A stretch of 46,457 nucleotides of DNA from Candidatus Gallipaludibacter merdavium (GTDB taxonomy: Bacteria; Bacteroidota; Bacteroidia; Bacteroidales; Paludibacteraceae), in the NCBI GenBank assembly GCA_017694875.1, contig JADIMG010000019.1, positions 1-46,457 of the forward strand, read 5' to 3'. Made by a program: the position numbers and the translations under genes. Shown here piece after piece: positions 1 to 7,890 of this stretch (position 1 is the stretch's first letter; each line of letters begins with the position of its first letter). The notes under the pieces are model-generated. The model saw only the letters and a list, made by a program, of their open reading frames with translations, was not told the DNA's origin and ran no database searches.

Positions 1-1560
1 CTGAAACCTATTCAATATTTGATAAATGTCTTGACTGAATTACTGGCTGAAGCATCGCGTAATGCAGAAAAATGGTCTGTGGATAGCGAATTCATTTACC
101 AATATTATACTATCTGTATCCGTTTCCATGATATGTCTTCTTCTTTATCCTTGCCTGAGATGAGGTGGGACACTTTACATAGCTTGTTGACGCAGATGGT
201 CCGTTCTACAAGTGTGCCCTTTAGAGGAGAACCGGTGGGCGGATTACAAGTCATGGGGATGCTGGAAACGAGAAGCCTGGATTTCAAAAATGTTATCATC
301 GCTTCTTTAAATGAGGGAATTATGCCCAAAAAACAGAGCACCAATAGCTTTATACCATATAATCTTCGTTTGGCATGGGGGCTTCCTACCTATGAATACA
401 ATGATGCAGTGATGGCATATCATTTCTATCGTTTGTTGGGGCGTGCCGAGAATGTTTTTATGATTTACGATGCAAGAACCAATCGGGAGCAGACTGATGA
501 AATGAGCCGTTATATTTTACAGTTGCATTATCAGTATGATGTGCAGTTTGAGCGGGCAGCTGTCAAGTCAGAAGTGGAATTACCTCATGCAGTGATGGTT
601 GAAGTTGTTAAAGATAATCAGGTAATGCAGAAACTGCTGAATTATTGCCATGAAAATGGCAGTGCACTTTCAGCTTCGGCCATCAATACCTATCTGAACT
701 GTTCCATGAAATTTTACCTGAACTATGTTTGTGGTTTGAAGGAATCAGAAGAAGTGGATGAAAATATAGAATCAAATATGTTTGGCACTATCTATCATGG
801 AGTTATGGAAGAATTGTTTTCCTCTTACCTTAATAAGGTGGTTGATGAAAAGGCTTTGGCGCAAATGCTTCCAAGGGTAGAAAAGGTGTTGAAGGATATA
901 TACACGATAAATGTATTTCATAAGGATAATGTTGATGATTCCCAGTTGGAAGGACGCCATCAGTTGGTTATGGGCATTATTGGCAGATTGGTGGAAAAGC
1001 AGCTGGAACGGGAAAAAGCACAAATTCCTTTTACTTATTTGGGTTCGGAAGTAAGTTTGAAGGCCGCGATACCAGTACGTATTATGAATGATTCCCATAC
1101 TGTTTATCTCAAAGGTTATGTTGACCGTATGGATAGAATAGGGGATGAAATACGTATTATCGATTATAAAACAGGTTCCGTCGATTCTCTTTTGTTTGAG
1201 TCAGTGCATGATGTGTTTGATGCACAACTACAGGGAAAACGTTCGAAATATGCTTTGCAAACGATGTTGTATTCATGGCTTTATGTTCAAAATTTTGCTA
1301 TTGAATCGAATACGGTCATACGTCCTTATATATATGCAATAAGAAAAATATTCGGAGATGCCTATCTGCAGGTTTTGAACAGAAAGGCAAGCAAGGATGA
1401 GATGAAACTGTTGAACTATATGGACATACATGAAGAGTTTGAATCTTGTTTGAAAGACTTTATGGAGAATGATATGTTTAATCCAAAAGTTCCTTTTCGG
1501 CAAACAGATGACAAGGAAATGTGTAAATATTGTCCATTTGCGGTTCTATGTGGCCGGTGA
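1..1560 (+). CDS. PD-(D/E)XK nuclease family protein, AddB-like (5' partial)
   Basis: This is the C-terminal part of a large helicase-exonuclease type protein of double-strand break repair. The frame is open from the first base of the window, so the true start lies upstream and any internal start is only apparent. The RecB/AddB-type nuclease domain is visible: a GTIYHGVMEE stretch (the conserved His), IRIIDYKTG (the catalytic Asp and Lys) and QTMLYSWLY. One Cys in NCSMKFY plus three Cys in the terminal CKYCPFAVLC match the four-cysteine Fe-S cluster arrangement of AddB-type nucleases. The earlier part (about residues 60-170) looks like the C-terminal section of a degraded UvrD-like helicase module. 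The family assignment is firm. The role in end resection with an AddA/UvrD-like partner is inferred, since that partner would lie outside the window. Confidence 0.85.
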   Translation: MKPIQYLINVLTELLAEASRNAEKWSVDSEFIYQYYTICIRFHDMSSSLSLPEMRWDTLHSLLTQMVRSTSVPFRGEPVGGLQVMGMLETRSLDFKNVIIASLNEGIMPKKQSTNSFIPYNLRLAWGLPTYEYNDAVMAYHFYRLLGRAENVFMIYDARTNREQTDEMSRYILQLHYQYDVQFERAAVKSEVELPHAVMVEVVKDNQVMQKLLNYCHENGSALSASAINTYLNCSMKFYLNYVCGLKESEEVDENIESNMFGTIYHGVMEELFSSYLNKVVDEKALAQMLPRVEKVLKDIYTINVFHKDNVDDSQLEGRHQLVMGIIGRLVEKQLEREKAQIPFTYLGSEVSLKAAIPVRIMNDSHTVYLKGYVDRMDRIGDEIRIIDYKTGSVDSLLFESVHDVFDAQLQGKRSKYALQTMLYSWLYVQNFAIESNTVIRPYIYAIRKIFGDAYLQVLNRKASKDEMKLLNYMDIHEEFESCLKDFMENDMFNPKVPFRQTDDKEMCKYCPFAVLCGR

Positions 1561-1640
1561 TTGGATTTGTTGTTGCTTCCTTGCGTTTATTTTTGTGGAT
1601 TTTTCTGATTTTAGACTCTGATATGTTGGCCGATTTTCGT

Positions 1641-1648
1641 TACCTTTG
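1641..1648 (+). promoter_or_regulatory. Bacteroidetes -7 box upstream of the MBL-to-umuC operon
   Basis: TACCTTTG matches the TAnnTTTG consensus and lies 17 bases before the ATG at 1665. I do not see a convincing TTTG element 19-20 bases upstream. It is the only good promoter match I see ahead of the nine closely packed genes that follow. Confidence 0.5.
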
Positions 1649-1664
1649 CCCAAATAAAATATAG

Positions 1665-2480
1665 ATGCCGATGGATCGATTAATTTTTCAAAGTTTGGCT
1701 AGTGGGAGTAGCGGCAATTCATATTATATAGGGACTGCTTCAAGGGGATTGTTGATTGATGCGGGTATTGGTGCGCGTACCATACGTAGGCGCTTGAAGG
1801 CCATAGGATTGGATTTTGAAAATTTATGGGGAGTGCTTGTAACACATGACCATGCTGATCATATAAGGGGTGTTGGTACTTTGGCTGAAATGTTTCATAT
1901 TCCGGTTTACGCAACCAAGATGGTGCATATGGGAATAGATCGAAATTATGGGGCACATCCTAAAATCAGTATGCAGAATCGCAGGTATGTTGAAACGGAT
2001 AATACATTTTCCATTGCAGATTTTGCCATTACTCCTTTCATGGTACCTCACGATTCGATGGATTGTGTAGGATATGCTTTGGAGTGGAATGGCATACGCT
2101 TTTGCATTGCAACTGATGTCGGAGAACCGACTGATGAAATAAAGCGTCAAATCAGCATGGCAGATTATTTGGTGATAGAAGCTAATCATGACAAGAACAT
2201 GCTGGAAAATGGAAAATATCCTGTTCTTCTTAAGAAGAGAATTGCCTCTTCATGGGGTCATCTTAGCAATGGTGTGTGTGCTGGTTTGCTTGCTGAGAAT
2301 GCCACTGCCAGATTGAAGCATGTCTTTCTTTGTCATCTAAGCAAAGAAAACAATACACCTGTTGTCGCATACAATACGGTGAGAGAAATCCTTCTGAAAA
2401 ATAATATTATAGTGGGGAAGGATTTTCAATTGAGTGTCTTGGAACGCACGACGGCATCAAAACTGTACGAACTAATTTAA
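1665..2480 (+). CDS. MBL-fold metallo-hydrolase (YycJ/WalJ-like)
   Basis: A 271-residue metallo-beta-lactamase fold hydrolase. The metal-binding motif THDHADH is present at about residues 60-66, following the typical opening SLASGSSGNSYYI and LLIDAGIG. Later ligands are in VPHDS, ATDVGE and EANHD, with a final HL near the C terminus (FLCHLSKENN). The SGSSGN opening and overall length fit the YycJ/WalJ subgroup, which includes a DNA exonuclease and proteins of unknown substrate, so the reaction here is not settled. It is the first gene of a tightly spaced plus-strand run; the next gene begins 11 bases after its stop. An in-frame ATG two codons downstream (1671) is an alternative start. Confidence 0.88.
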   Translation: MPMDRLIFQSLASGSSGNSYYIGTASRGLLIDAGIGARTIRRRLKAIGLDFENLWGVLVTHDHADHIRGVGTLAEMFHIPVYATKMVHMGIDRNYGAHPKISMQNRRYVETDNTFSIADFAITPFMVPHDSMDCVGYALEWNGIRFCIATDVGEPTDEIKRQISMADYLVIEANHDKNMLENGKYPVLLKKRIASSWGHLSNGVCAGLLAENATARLKHVFLCHLSKENNTPVVAYNTVREILLKNNIIVGKDFQLSVLERTTASKLYELI

Positions 2481-2491
2481 AACATAATACT

Positions 2492-3235
2492 ATGAGACTG
2501 GTCATTATTCCCACCTACAACGAAAAGGAAAACATTGAAAACATCATTAGGGCAGTATTTAATTTGCCTCTTTCTTTTCATGTGCTCGTAATTGATGATG
2601 GATCACCCGATGGAACCGCTGATATTGTGAAAGGAATGCAAAAGGAATTTCCTGAGCAGTTGCATATCGTGGAAAGGCAGGGAAAGCTTGGCCTGGGAAC
2701 GGCTTATATTGCTGGGTTTAAATGGGGATTGGCCCATAATTATGACTATATTTTTGAAATGGATGCCGATTTTTCCCATAATCCAAATGATTTGCTCAAA
2801 TTGTATGATGCATGTGCCAATCAGGGAGCTGATATGTCAATCGGTTCGCGATATGTCAGTGGCGTGAATGTGGTCAACTGGCCAATGGGTAGGGTATTGA
2901 TGTCCTATTTTGCATCAAAATATGTACGTTGTGTTTTAAATATAAAGATAGCTGATACGACAGCGGGTTTTGTGTGCTACAAAAGACAAGTGCTTGAAAC
3001 GATAGAATTGGACAAAATTCATTTCAAAGGTTATGCTTTCCAGATAGAAATGAAATATACGACTTATAAGTGTGGCTTTACCATCAAAGAAGTGCCTATC
3101 ATTTTTGTCAACAGAGAATTGGGTACATCCAAAATGAGTGGAGGCATATTTGGCGAAGCCTTTTTTGGCGTCATACAACTGAAAATCAACAGCTGGTTCC
3201 GTAAATATCCGAAAAAACAAGATGCTGGTCTATAA
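2492..3235 (+). CDS. polyprenol monophosphomannose synthase (GT2 family)
   Basis: A 247-residue family 2 glycosyltransferase of the dolichol/polyprenol-phosphate mannose synthase type. It would transfer mannose from GDP-mannose to a lipid phosphate on the cytoplasmic face of the membrane. Visible motifs are IPTYNEKENI at the N terminus, VIDDGSPDGT (nucleotide binding), EMDADFSHNP (the metal-binding D-x-D) and a basic C-terminal region with NRELGTSKMS. The two-helix C-terminal anchor of some family members is absent, so this is the soluble single-domain form. Its last 14 bases overlap the start of dihydroorotase in another frame, which implies translational coupling. The sugar specificity is inferred from family similarity. 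Confidence 0.88.
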   Translation: MRLVIIPTYNEKENIENIIRAVFNLPLSFHVLVIDDGSPDGTADIVKGMQKEFPEQLHIVERQGKLGLGTAYIAGFKWGLAHNYDYIFEMDADFSHNPNDLLKLYDACANQGADMSIGSRYVSGVNVVNWPMGRVLMSYFASKYVRCVLNIKIADTTAGFVCYKRQVLETIELDKIHFKGYAFQIEMKYTTYKCGFTIKEVPIIFVNRELGTSKMSGGIFGEAFFGVIQLKINSWFRKYPKKQDAGL

Positions 3236-4556
3236 TGCTTATATAATCAATGACGGACACATCTATTTGGGGTGGTTACGTACAGATGGGCCTTTGATTG
3301 CTGCAATGGGTGAGGGAGAGCCTTCACCTGAATTGTTGAAGCAGGAAAATGGTAGTGTTGTTGATGCGGAAGGTCAGTACCTTCTGCCTGGTGCAATTGA
3401 TGCTCATGTACATTTCCGTGAACCGGGGCTTACGCATAAGGCTTCCATTTATTCTGAAAGTCGCGCTGCAATAGCGGGAGGTGTAACTTCGTTTATGGAT
3501 ATGCCCAATACGAAGCCATTGACAACCGACAGGCAGACGTGGCAGGAAAAATGTGATATCGCCAAAAGGACTGCGTATGCGAACTACGCTTTCTATATTG
3601 GAGCAACCAATACCAATTTGGAGGAGTTGAAGGCGTTGGACCCTACCCGTGTATGTGGAGTCAAGTTGTTTATGGGGTCTTCAACGGGTAATATGCTTGT
3701 GAACGATTCGTTGGCTTTGGAGAGATTGTTTGAAGAGGTGAAAATACCTATTGCTGTTCATTGCGAAGATGAGCAGACCATTCAAGAAAATATACAACGT
3801 TACCGCAGTGAATATGGCGATGATGTGCCTATGCGAATGCATCCGCTGATTCGTAGTCGCGAGGCATGCCTGAAGTCGACAGAAAGGGCAGTTGCTTTAG
3901 CTTTGAAATATAATGCACAATTGCATGTATTGCATGTGACGACCAAGGAGGAGGTAGAATTGTTCAAGTCATTGAGGGGTAATTCGCATATCGCAGCTGA
4001 AACCTGCCCGCATTATCTTTATTTTACAGATGAAGATTATTCAGTTTATGGCAGTAAAATCAAGTGTAACCCAGCCATTAAAACAAAGGAGGATAGGGAT
4101 GCATTGATTCAGGCGTTGAAAGATGGAGTCATTAATACTATAGGCACAGATCATGCTCCTCATTTGTTGGAAGAAAAGGCTGGCACCTATTTTAAGGCTG
4201 TTTCTGGTTTCCCATCCATACAGCATGCTCTGCCGTTGATGTTTGACATTGCGCAGCAACATGAAATCTCGCTGGCCACTATCGTACGTCTCATGTCACA
4301 TGCGCCTGCTGATATCTATCGAATAGAAGGTAGAGGATATTTGAAACCCGGCTACTATGCAGATTTTGTGCTAATAGGTAACACAGCTAATCGTATAACC
4401 CGTGAATCCCTTCTTTATAAATGTCATTGGTCACCACTGGAAGGATATACCATGAAGCATCAGGTAATTCTTACTGTACTTAATGGAAATATAGTTTACA
4501 AAGACGGCAAGACAAACGATATAAAAGCCGCTATGCCGCTTACATTTTGCAGATAA
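3222..4556 (+). CDS. pyrC: dihydroorotase
   Basis: A 444-residue amidohydrolase that closes carbamoyl-aspartate to dihydroorotate in pyrimidine synthesis. It has the class I dihydroorotase signature: DAHVHFREPG at about residues 60-69 (zinc-binding His pair and substrate Arg), GVKLFMGSSTGN (the lysine usually carboxylated to bridge the metals), HCEDEQ, LHVLHVTT, ETCPHYL and GTDHAPH. The length matches the long bacterial form. The ATG at 3222 lies inside the end of the mannosyltransferase gene. No other pyrimidine gene is adjacent; it sits in a mixed housekeeping operon with ApbE 18 bases downstream. Confidence 0.93.
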   Translation: MLVYNAYIINDGHIYLGWLRTDGPLIAAMGEGEPSPELLKQENGSVVDAEGQYLLPGAIDAHVHFREPGLTHKASIYSESRAAIAGGVTSFMDMPNTKPLTTDRQTWQEKCDIAKRTAYANYAFYIGATNTNLEELKALDPTRVCGVKLFMGSSTGNMLVNDSLALERLFEEVKIPIAVHCEDEQTIQENIQRYRSEYGDDVPMRMHPLIRSREACLKSTERAVALALKYNAQLHVLHVTTKEEVELFKSLRGNSHIAAETCPHYLYFTDEDYSVYGSKIKCNPAIKTKEDRDALIQALKDGVINTIGTDHAPHLLEEKAGTYFKAVSGFPSIQHALPLMFDIAQQHEISLATIVRLMSHAPADIYRIEGRGYLKPGYYADFVLIGNTANRITRESLLYKCHWSPLEGYTMKHQVILTVLNGNIVYKDGKTNDIKAAMPLTFCR

Positions 4557-4574
4557 AAATAATAAACTCCGATT

Positions 4575-5585
4575 ATGAACAGAAGACGAGTCACACTTTT
4601 TTTCCTTTTGCTGGCTATTTTCTTTTTGGTTTTTTATCCCAGCAAAAAACAGAAATATACCCATAATCAAGGGAAAATATTTGGAACATATTATTCCGTG
4701 ATTTATCAGCAGCCGGAAGGCGAGGACCTGCATGAGCAAATCAAGCAGCAGCTTGATAAAGTGGATGCTTCGCTTTCCATGTTTAACGATACTTCCATTA
4801 TTTCACGCATTAACCGCAATGAGGATGTTGTGGTTGATGATTTATTTGTAAAGATGTATCAGGTTGCCCATGATGTGTCAACACTTACCCATGGTGCTTT
4901 TGATATTACTGTGGCTCCATTGGTAACGTTTTGGGGATTTGGCAAGGCAACTTCCCACGATGTGGATATTAACGCTTTAGACAGTATCAGAAAATTGGTA
5001 GGCTATCAACTTATTGAGTTGCGCGATGGCCGTATCTATAAGCAGAATCCAGCCATTACTCTTGATGCGAGTGCCATTGCCAAGGGGTATGGTTCTGATA
5101 TTGTTGCACAATTTCTGAAAGAGCAGGGATGTAAAAACTATATGGTGGAAATAGGCGGTGAGGTTGTATGTCATGGGAAAAACGAAAAAGGCAAGCCCTG
5201 GAGAATCGGTATTAACAAACCGATTGAAGATACTACTGGTATGGTCAATGAAATAGAAGAGGTGCTTCATTTGACCGATAAGGCCGTAGCTACTTCCGGC
5301 AATTACAGACAGTTCTATTATAAGGAAGGGAAAAAATACGCCCATACGATAGACCCACGTACAGGGCAACCTGTACAGCACAATCTTTTAAGTGCTACAG
5401 TAATAGCTCCGACCTGTATGGAAGCGGATGCTTGGGCCACTGCTTTTATGGTATTGGGACCGCACGTTGCCGATTCTTTGGCGGCTGCGCTTGACCAGAT
5501 AGAATGTATGTTTATTTGTGTAGATGAACAAGGAAAATACCAGGTAACGAAAACAGATGGTTTTGATAAATATACAAAAGACTAA
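4575..5585 (+). CDS. apbE: FAD:protein FMN transferase (ApbE family)
   Basis: A 336-residue flavin transferase that attaches FMN from FAD to a threonine in target proteins such as NqrB/NqrC and RnfG-type subunits. The N terminus has two or three Arg followed by one hydrophobic segment (about residues 7-21), which suggests a membrane-anchored or lipid-free exported enzyme acting outside the cytoplasm. ApbE motifs are visible: FGTYYSV, TLDASAIAKGYGSD, EIGGEV, AVATSGNYRQF, HTIDPRTGQPV and EADAWATAFMV (metal-binding Asp region). It is the middle gene of the operon, and a secreted thioredoxin-like protein follows 12 bases after its stop. No flavinylated target is encoded in the window. Confidence 0.92.
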   Translation: MNRRRVTLFFLLLAIFFLVFYPSKKQKYTHNQGKIFGTYYSVIYQQPEGEDLHEQIKQQLDKVDASLSMFNDTSIISRINRNEDVVVDDLFVKMYQVAHDVSTLTHGAFDITVAPLVTFWGFGKATSHDVDINALDSIRKLVGYQLIELRDGRIYKQNPAITLDASAIAKGYGSDIVAQFLKEQGCKNYMVEIGGEVVCHGKNEKGKPWRIGINKPIEDTTGMVNEIEEVLHLTDKAVATSGNYRQFYYKEGKKYAHTIDPRTGQPVQHNLLSATVIAPTCMEADAWATAFMVLGPHVADSLAAALDQIECMFICVDEQGKYQVTKTDGFDKYTKD

Positions 5586-5597
5586 ATTTTGTGTGCT

Positions 5598-6125
5598 ATG
5601 AAAAAAGTTGCATTGGTAGCTGTCGCCTGTTTTGCGGTGTTGCTTGCATTTGCACAAAATCCGACAGCAGATAAAAATGGCTATACTGTAAAGTTGGGAC
5701 AACAGGCACCCGATTTTACTGCCAAACTGACCGATGGGAAACAAATTACCCTTTCGCAATGGAGAGGCAAATGGGTGATGTTGCAATTTACAGCGAGCTG
5801 GTGCGGCGTTTGTCGCAAGGAAATGCCTCATATTGAAAAGGAAATTTGGCAGAAACACAAGGATAATGAAAATTTTGTGTTGATAGGTATCGATAGGGAT
5901 GAGCCTCTACAGAAAGTGATTCAGTTTGGACTCTCAACCGGCATTACTTATCCGCTGGCTTTAGACCCAGGGGCACAGATATTCTCCAAATATGCCCTAC
6001 CGGATGCAGGAATAACTAGGAATGTACTTATTGACCCTAAAGGGAAAATTGTGATGATGACCCGTCTATTCAACGAGACAGAGTTCAATACTTTGGTTGA
6101 AACTATCAATAAGGTGCTTGAGTAA
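5598..6125 (+). CDS. secreted TlpA-like thioredoxin-fold protein
   Basis: A 175-residue thioredoxin-fold protein of the TlpA/ResA type. I chose the ATG at 5598 because it opens directly onto a clean signal peptide (MKK, a hydrophobic run, then AFAQ) with cleavage predicted near residue 20; the upstream TTG at 5591-adjacent sequence adds only three residues. The redox motif WCGVCRKEM (CxxC) lies in TASWCGVC. The AhpC/TSA-like stretch PDFTAKLTDG and the ITRNVLIDPKGKIV segment are typical. It probably reduces or isomerises thiols outside the cytoplasm. Its pairing with ApbE suggests a shared envelope redox context, but this is inference; its partner protein is not visible. Confidence 0.87.
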   Translation: MKKVALVAVACFAVLLAFAQNPTADKNGYTVKLGQQAPDFTAKLTDGKQITLSQWRGKWVMLQFTASWCGVCRKEMPHIEKEIWQKHKDNENFVLIGIDRDEPLQKVIQFGLSTGITYPLALDPGAQIFSKYALPDAGITRNVLIDPKGKIVMMTRLFNETEFNTLVETINKVLE

Positions 6126-6145
6126 AAACTTTTTTCAGATATAAT

Positions 6146-7003
6146 ATGATTCTATTGGCTGACAGCGGTTCGACGAAGACACATTGGAGATGTGTGAAAG
6201 GTGAAGGGAATTTTACCGACTTCTTTTCTGAGGGTATGAATCCATATTACCAGGATGAACAGCAGATATGCGAAGCCCTGCAAAAAGAGGTGATGCCTCA
6301 ATTGAATGAGGGTGATGTTCCGACTGAGATTTATTTTTATGGGGCTGGGTGCGTTCCTCAAAAGATTCCGGTGATGCAATCCGCTCTTGAGAAGGTTTTT
6401 TCCGGTTGCACTATTTTTGTGGGGAGTGATTTACTGGCAGCTGCACGTGCCTTATGCCAGCACCAACCAGGTATTGCATGCATTATCGGAACGGGTTCGA
6501 ATTCATGCTATTATGATGGTAGTCAAATCGAACGGAATGTATCTCCGCTTGGTTTTATATTGGGTGATGAAGGAAGCGGTGCAGTTTTGGGTAAGATGTT
6601 GGTAGCCGATTTGCTGAAAAACCAGATGCCTACACATTTGGCCGATGCTTTTTATCAGCGCTTTCAAGTGAGTGGGGCAGAACTGATGGAAGGTGTGTAT
6701 CGTCGGTCCTTCCCCAATCGTTTTCTGGCGCAGTTTGCCTTGTTTTATGGTGAGAACCGTGGTGAGGCTTATGTGGAGGAACGGCTGCGGACTTCGTTTG
6801 ATGCATTTGTTACCCGCAATCTGTTGCAATATCCACAGGCGCAGCAACTGCCTGTTCATTTTGTCGGTTCTGTGGCCTATGCATGTGCCGATGTATTGGA
6901 ACAAGTGTTGGCTGACCATCGTTTGAGTATGGGTGTGGTGATGAAAGACCCCATGCAAGGATTGATGACCTACCATATATCCTATAAGTCGTCCTGCTGT
7001 TAG
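6146..7003 (+). CDS. BadF/BadG-type ATPase, N-acetylglucosamine kinase-like
   Basis: A 285-residue protein of the BadF/BadG/BcrA/BcrD ATPase group within the ASKHA (actin/hexokinase) fold. The first phosphate-binding loop LADSGSTKTHW is at residues 3-13. IIGTGSNSCYY and LGDEGSGAVLG (about residues 110-140) give the second phosphate loop and the N-acetylglucosamine kinase-like signature. The C-terminal FVGSVAYACADVLEQ matches the adenosine-binding region. The most likely role is a kinase for N-acetylglucosamine or a related amino sugar released during cell-wall recycling; the substrate is inferred. It precedes umuD by 15 bases in the same operon. Confidence 0.82.
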   Translation: MILLADSGSTKTHWRCVKGEGNFTDFFSEGMNPYYQDEQQICEALQKEVMPQLNEGDVPTEIYFYGAGCVPQKIPVMQSALEKVFSGCTIFVGSDLLAAARALCQHQPGIACIIGTGSNSCYYDGSQIERNVSPLGFILGDEGSGAVLGKMLVADLLKNQMPTHLADAFYQRFQVSGAELMEGVYRRSFPNRFLAQFALFYGENRGEAYVEERLRTSFDAFVTRNLLQYPQAQQLPVHFVGSVAYACADVLEQVLADHRLSMGVVMKDPMQGLMTYHISYKSSCC

Positions 7004-7018
7004 CGAATGGGTGGTTAA

Positions 7019-7459
7019 ATGAAACTGAAACTTTATTCTGCTGATTTTTCTCATTCGCTTTCTCTTGATTATGCAGAGGGTGGTGTAAGAGCCGGATTTC
7101 CTTCGCCTGCACAAGATTATATCTCGGAAGCAATTGACTTGAACAAAGAGTTGATTTTACATCCGGCCACTACCTATTATGCCCGTGCGGTAGGTGATTC
7201 TATGGTGGGATGTGGTATCGATGATGGCGATTTGCTGGTGATAGACAAAAGTTTGGAAGCACAGGATGGTGACATTGTTGTAGCTTTTTTGGACGGTGAG
7301 TTTACTTTGAAAATAGTCCGTTTTGATTCTGCACACCAATGTGTGTGGCTGATAGCTGCCAATGAAGAATATCCTCCTATCAAGGTTACGGAAGGAAACA
7401 ATTTTCTTATATGGGGTGTTCTTACTTATAATATTAAGAAACAGCACGGAAAACGATGA
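7019..7459 (+). CDS. umuD: UmuD-like S24 serine peptidase (translesion polymerase subunit)
   Basis: A 146-residue UmuD homologue. The self-cleavage site is seen as RAGFPSP, with the scissile Ala25-Gly26 in the place of Cys24-Gly25 of E. coli UmuD. The catalytic Ser61 is in GDSM and the Lys98 base is in GEFTLKI, matching Ser60 and Lys97. In E. coli, RecA filaments trigger the cleavage and UmuD' then binds UmuC to form polymerase V. There is no helix-turn-helix N terminus, so it is not LexA. Its stop codon overlaps the start of the acetyltransferase gene (ATGA), placing that gene between umuD and umuC. I see no LexA-like operator just upstream. Confidence 0.93.
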   Translation: MKLKLYSADFSHSLSLDYAEGGVRAGFPSPAQDYISEAIDLNKELILHPATTYYARAVGDSMVGCGIDDGDLLVIDKSLEAQDGDIVVAFLDGEFTLKIVRFDSAHQCVWLIAANEEYPPIKVTEGNNFLIWGVLTYNIKKQHGKR

Positions 7460-7878
7460 TTCGAAAATTTCAGAACAGGGATTTGCCGAGGGTCATGGAG
7501 ATATGGTTGGCTTCCAATCTGGAGGCACATCATTTTGTTTCTTCTGAATATTGGCTAGGAAAACAGAATTTGGTGCAAACATTGTTGCCTCAATCCAATG
7601 TATATGTGTTCTTGTATAATGGGATGATAGTCGGCTTTATGGGGCTTCATGATGATTTTATTGAAGGCTTGTTTGTTGATCGAATGCATCGTTCCAGAGG
7701 TATAGGAGGGAGTCTGATGGATTTTGTGAAGTCCGTTCACGGCGTTCTTGCGTTGCATGTGTACAAGGAGAATGTCCGTGCCTATGAGTTTTATTTGAAA
7801 AATGGCTTTACCGTTTCCCGAGAATGGGATGATGAGGAGACGGGTAAGCGTGTTTTCGAGATGGTTTGGCAGAAATAA
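7456..7878 (+). CDS. GNAT-family N-acetyltransferase between umuD and umuC
   Basis: A 140-residue single-domain GNAT acetyltransferase. The acetyl-CoA binding motif A is seen in LFVDRMHRSRGIGGSLMDFV (R-x-x-G-x-G type, about residues 72-91). Motif B follows in ALHVYKENVRAYEFYLKNGF, the usual N-x-x-A-x-x-F-Y-x-x-x-G-F pattern. It would transfer an acetyl group from acetyl-CoA to an amine, on a protein or a small molecule; the substrate is unknown. Its ATG overlaps the umuD stop by four bases and umuC starts 12 bases after its stop, so the three genes are almost certainly translated from one message. A link to translesion synthesis is inferred from position only. Confidence 0.87.
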   Translation: MIRKFQNRDLPRVMEIWLASNLEAHHFVSSEYWLGKQNLVQTLLPQSNVYVFLYNGMIVGFMGLHDDFIEGLFVDRMHRSRGIGGSLMDFVKSVHGVLALHVYKENVRAYEFYLKNGFTVSREWDDEETGKRVFEMVWQK

Positions 7879-7890
7879 ATCTGTTGGAGC

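Noticed and set aside
7019-7459. LexA repressor instead of UmuD
   Set aside because: There is no N-terminal winged helix; the cleavage site lies at residues 25-26 and umuC follows in the same operon, which fits UmuD.
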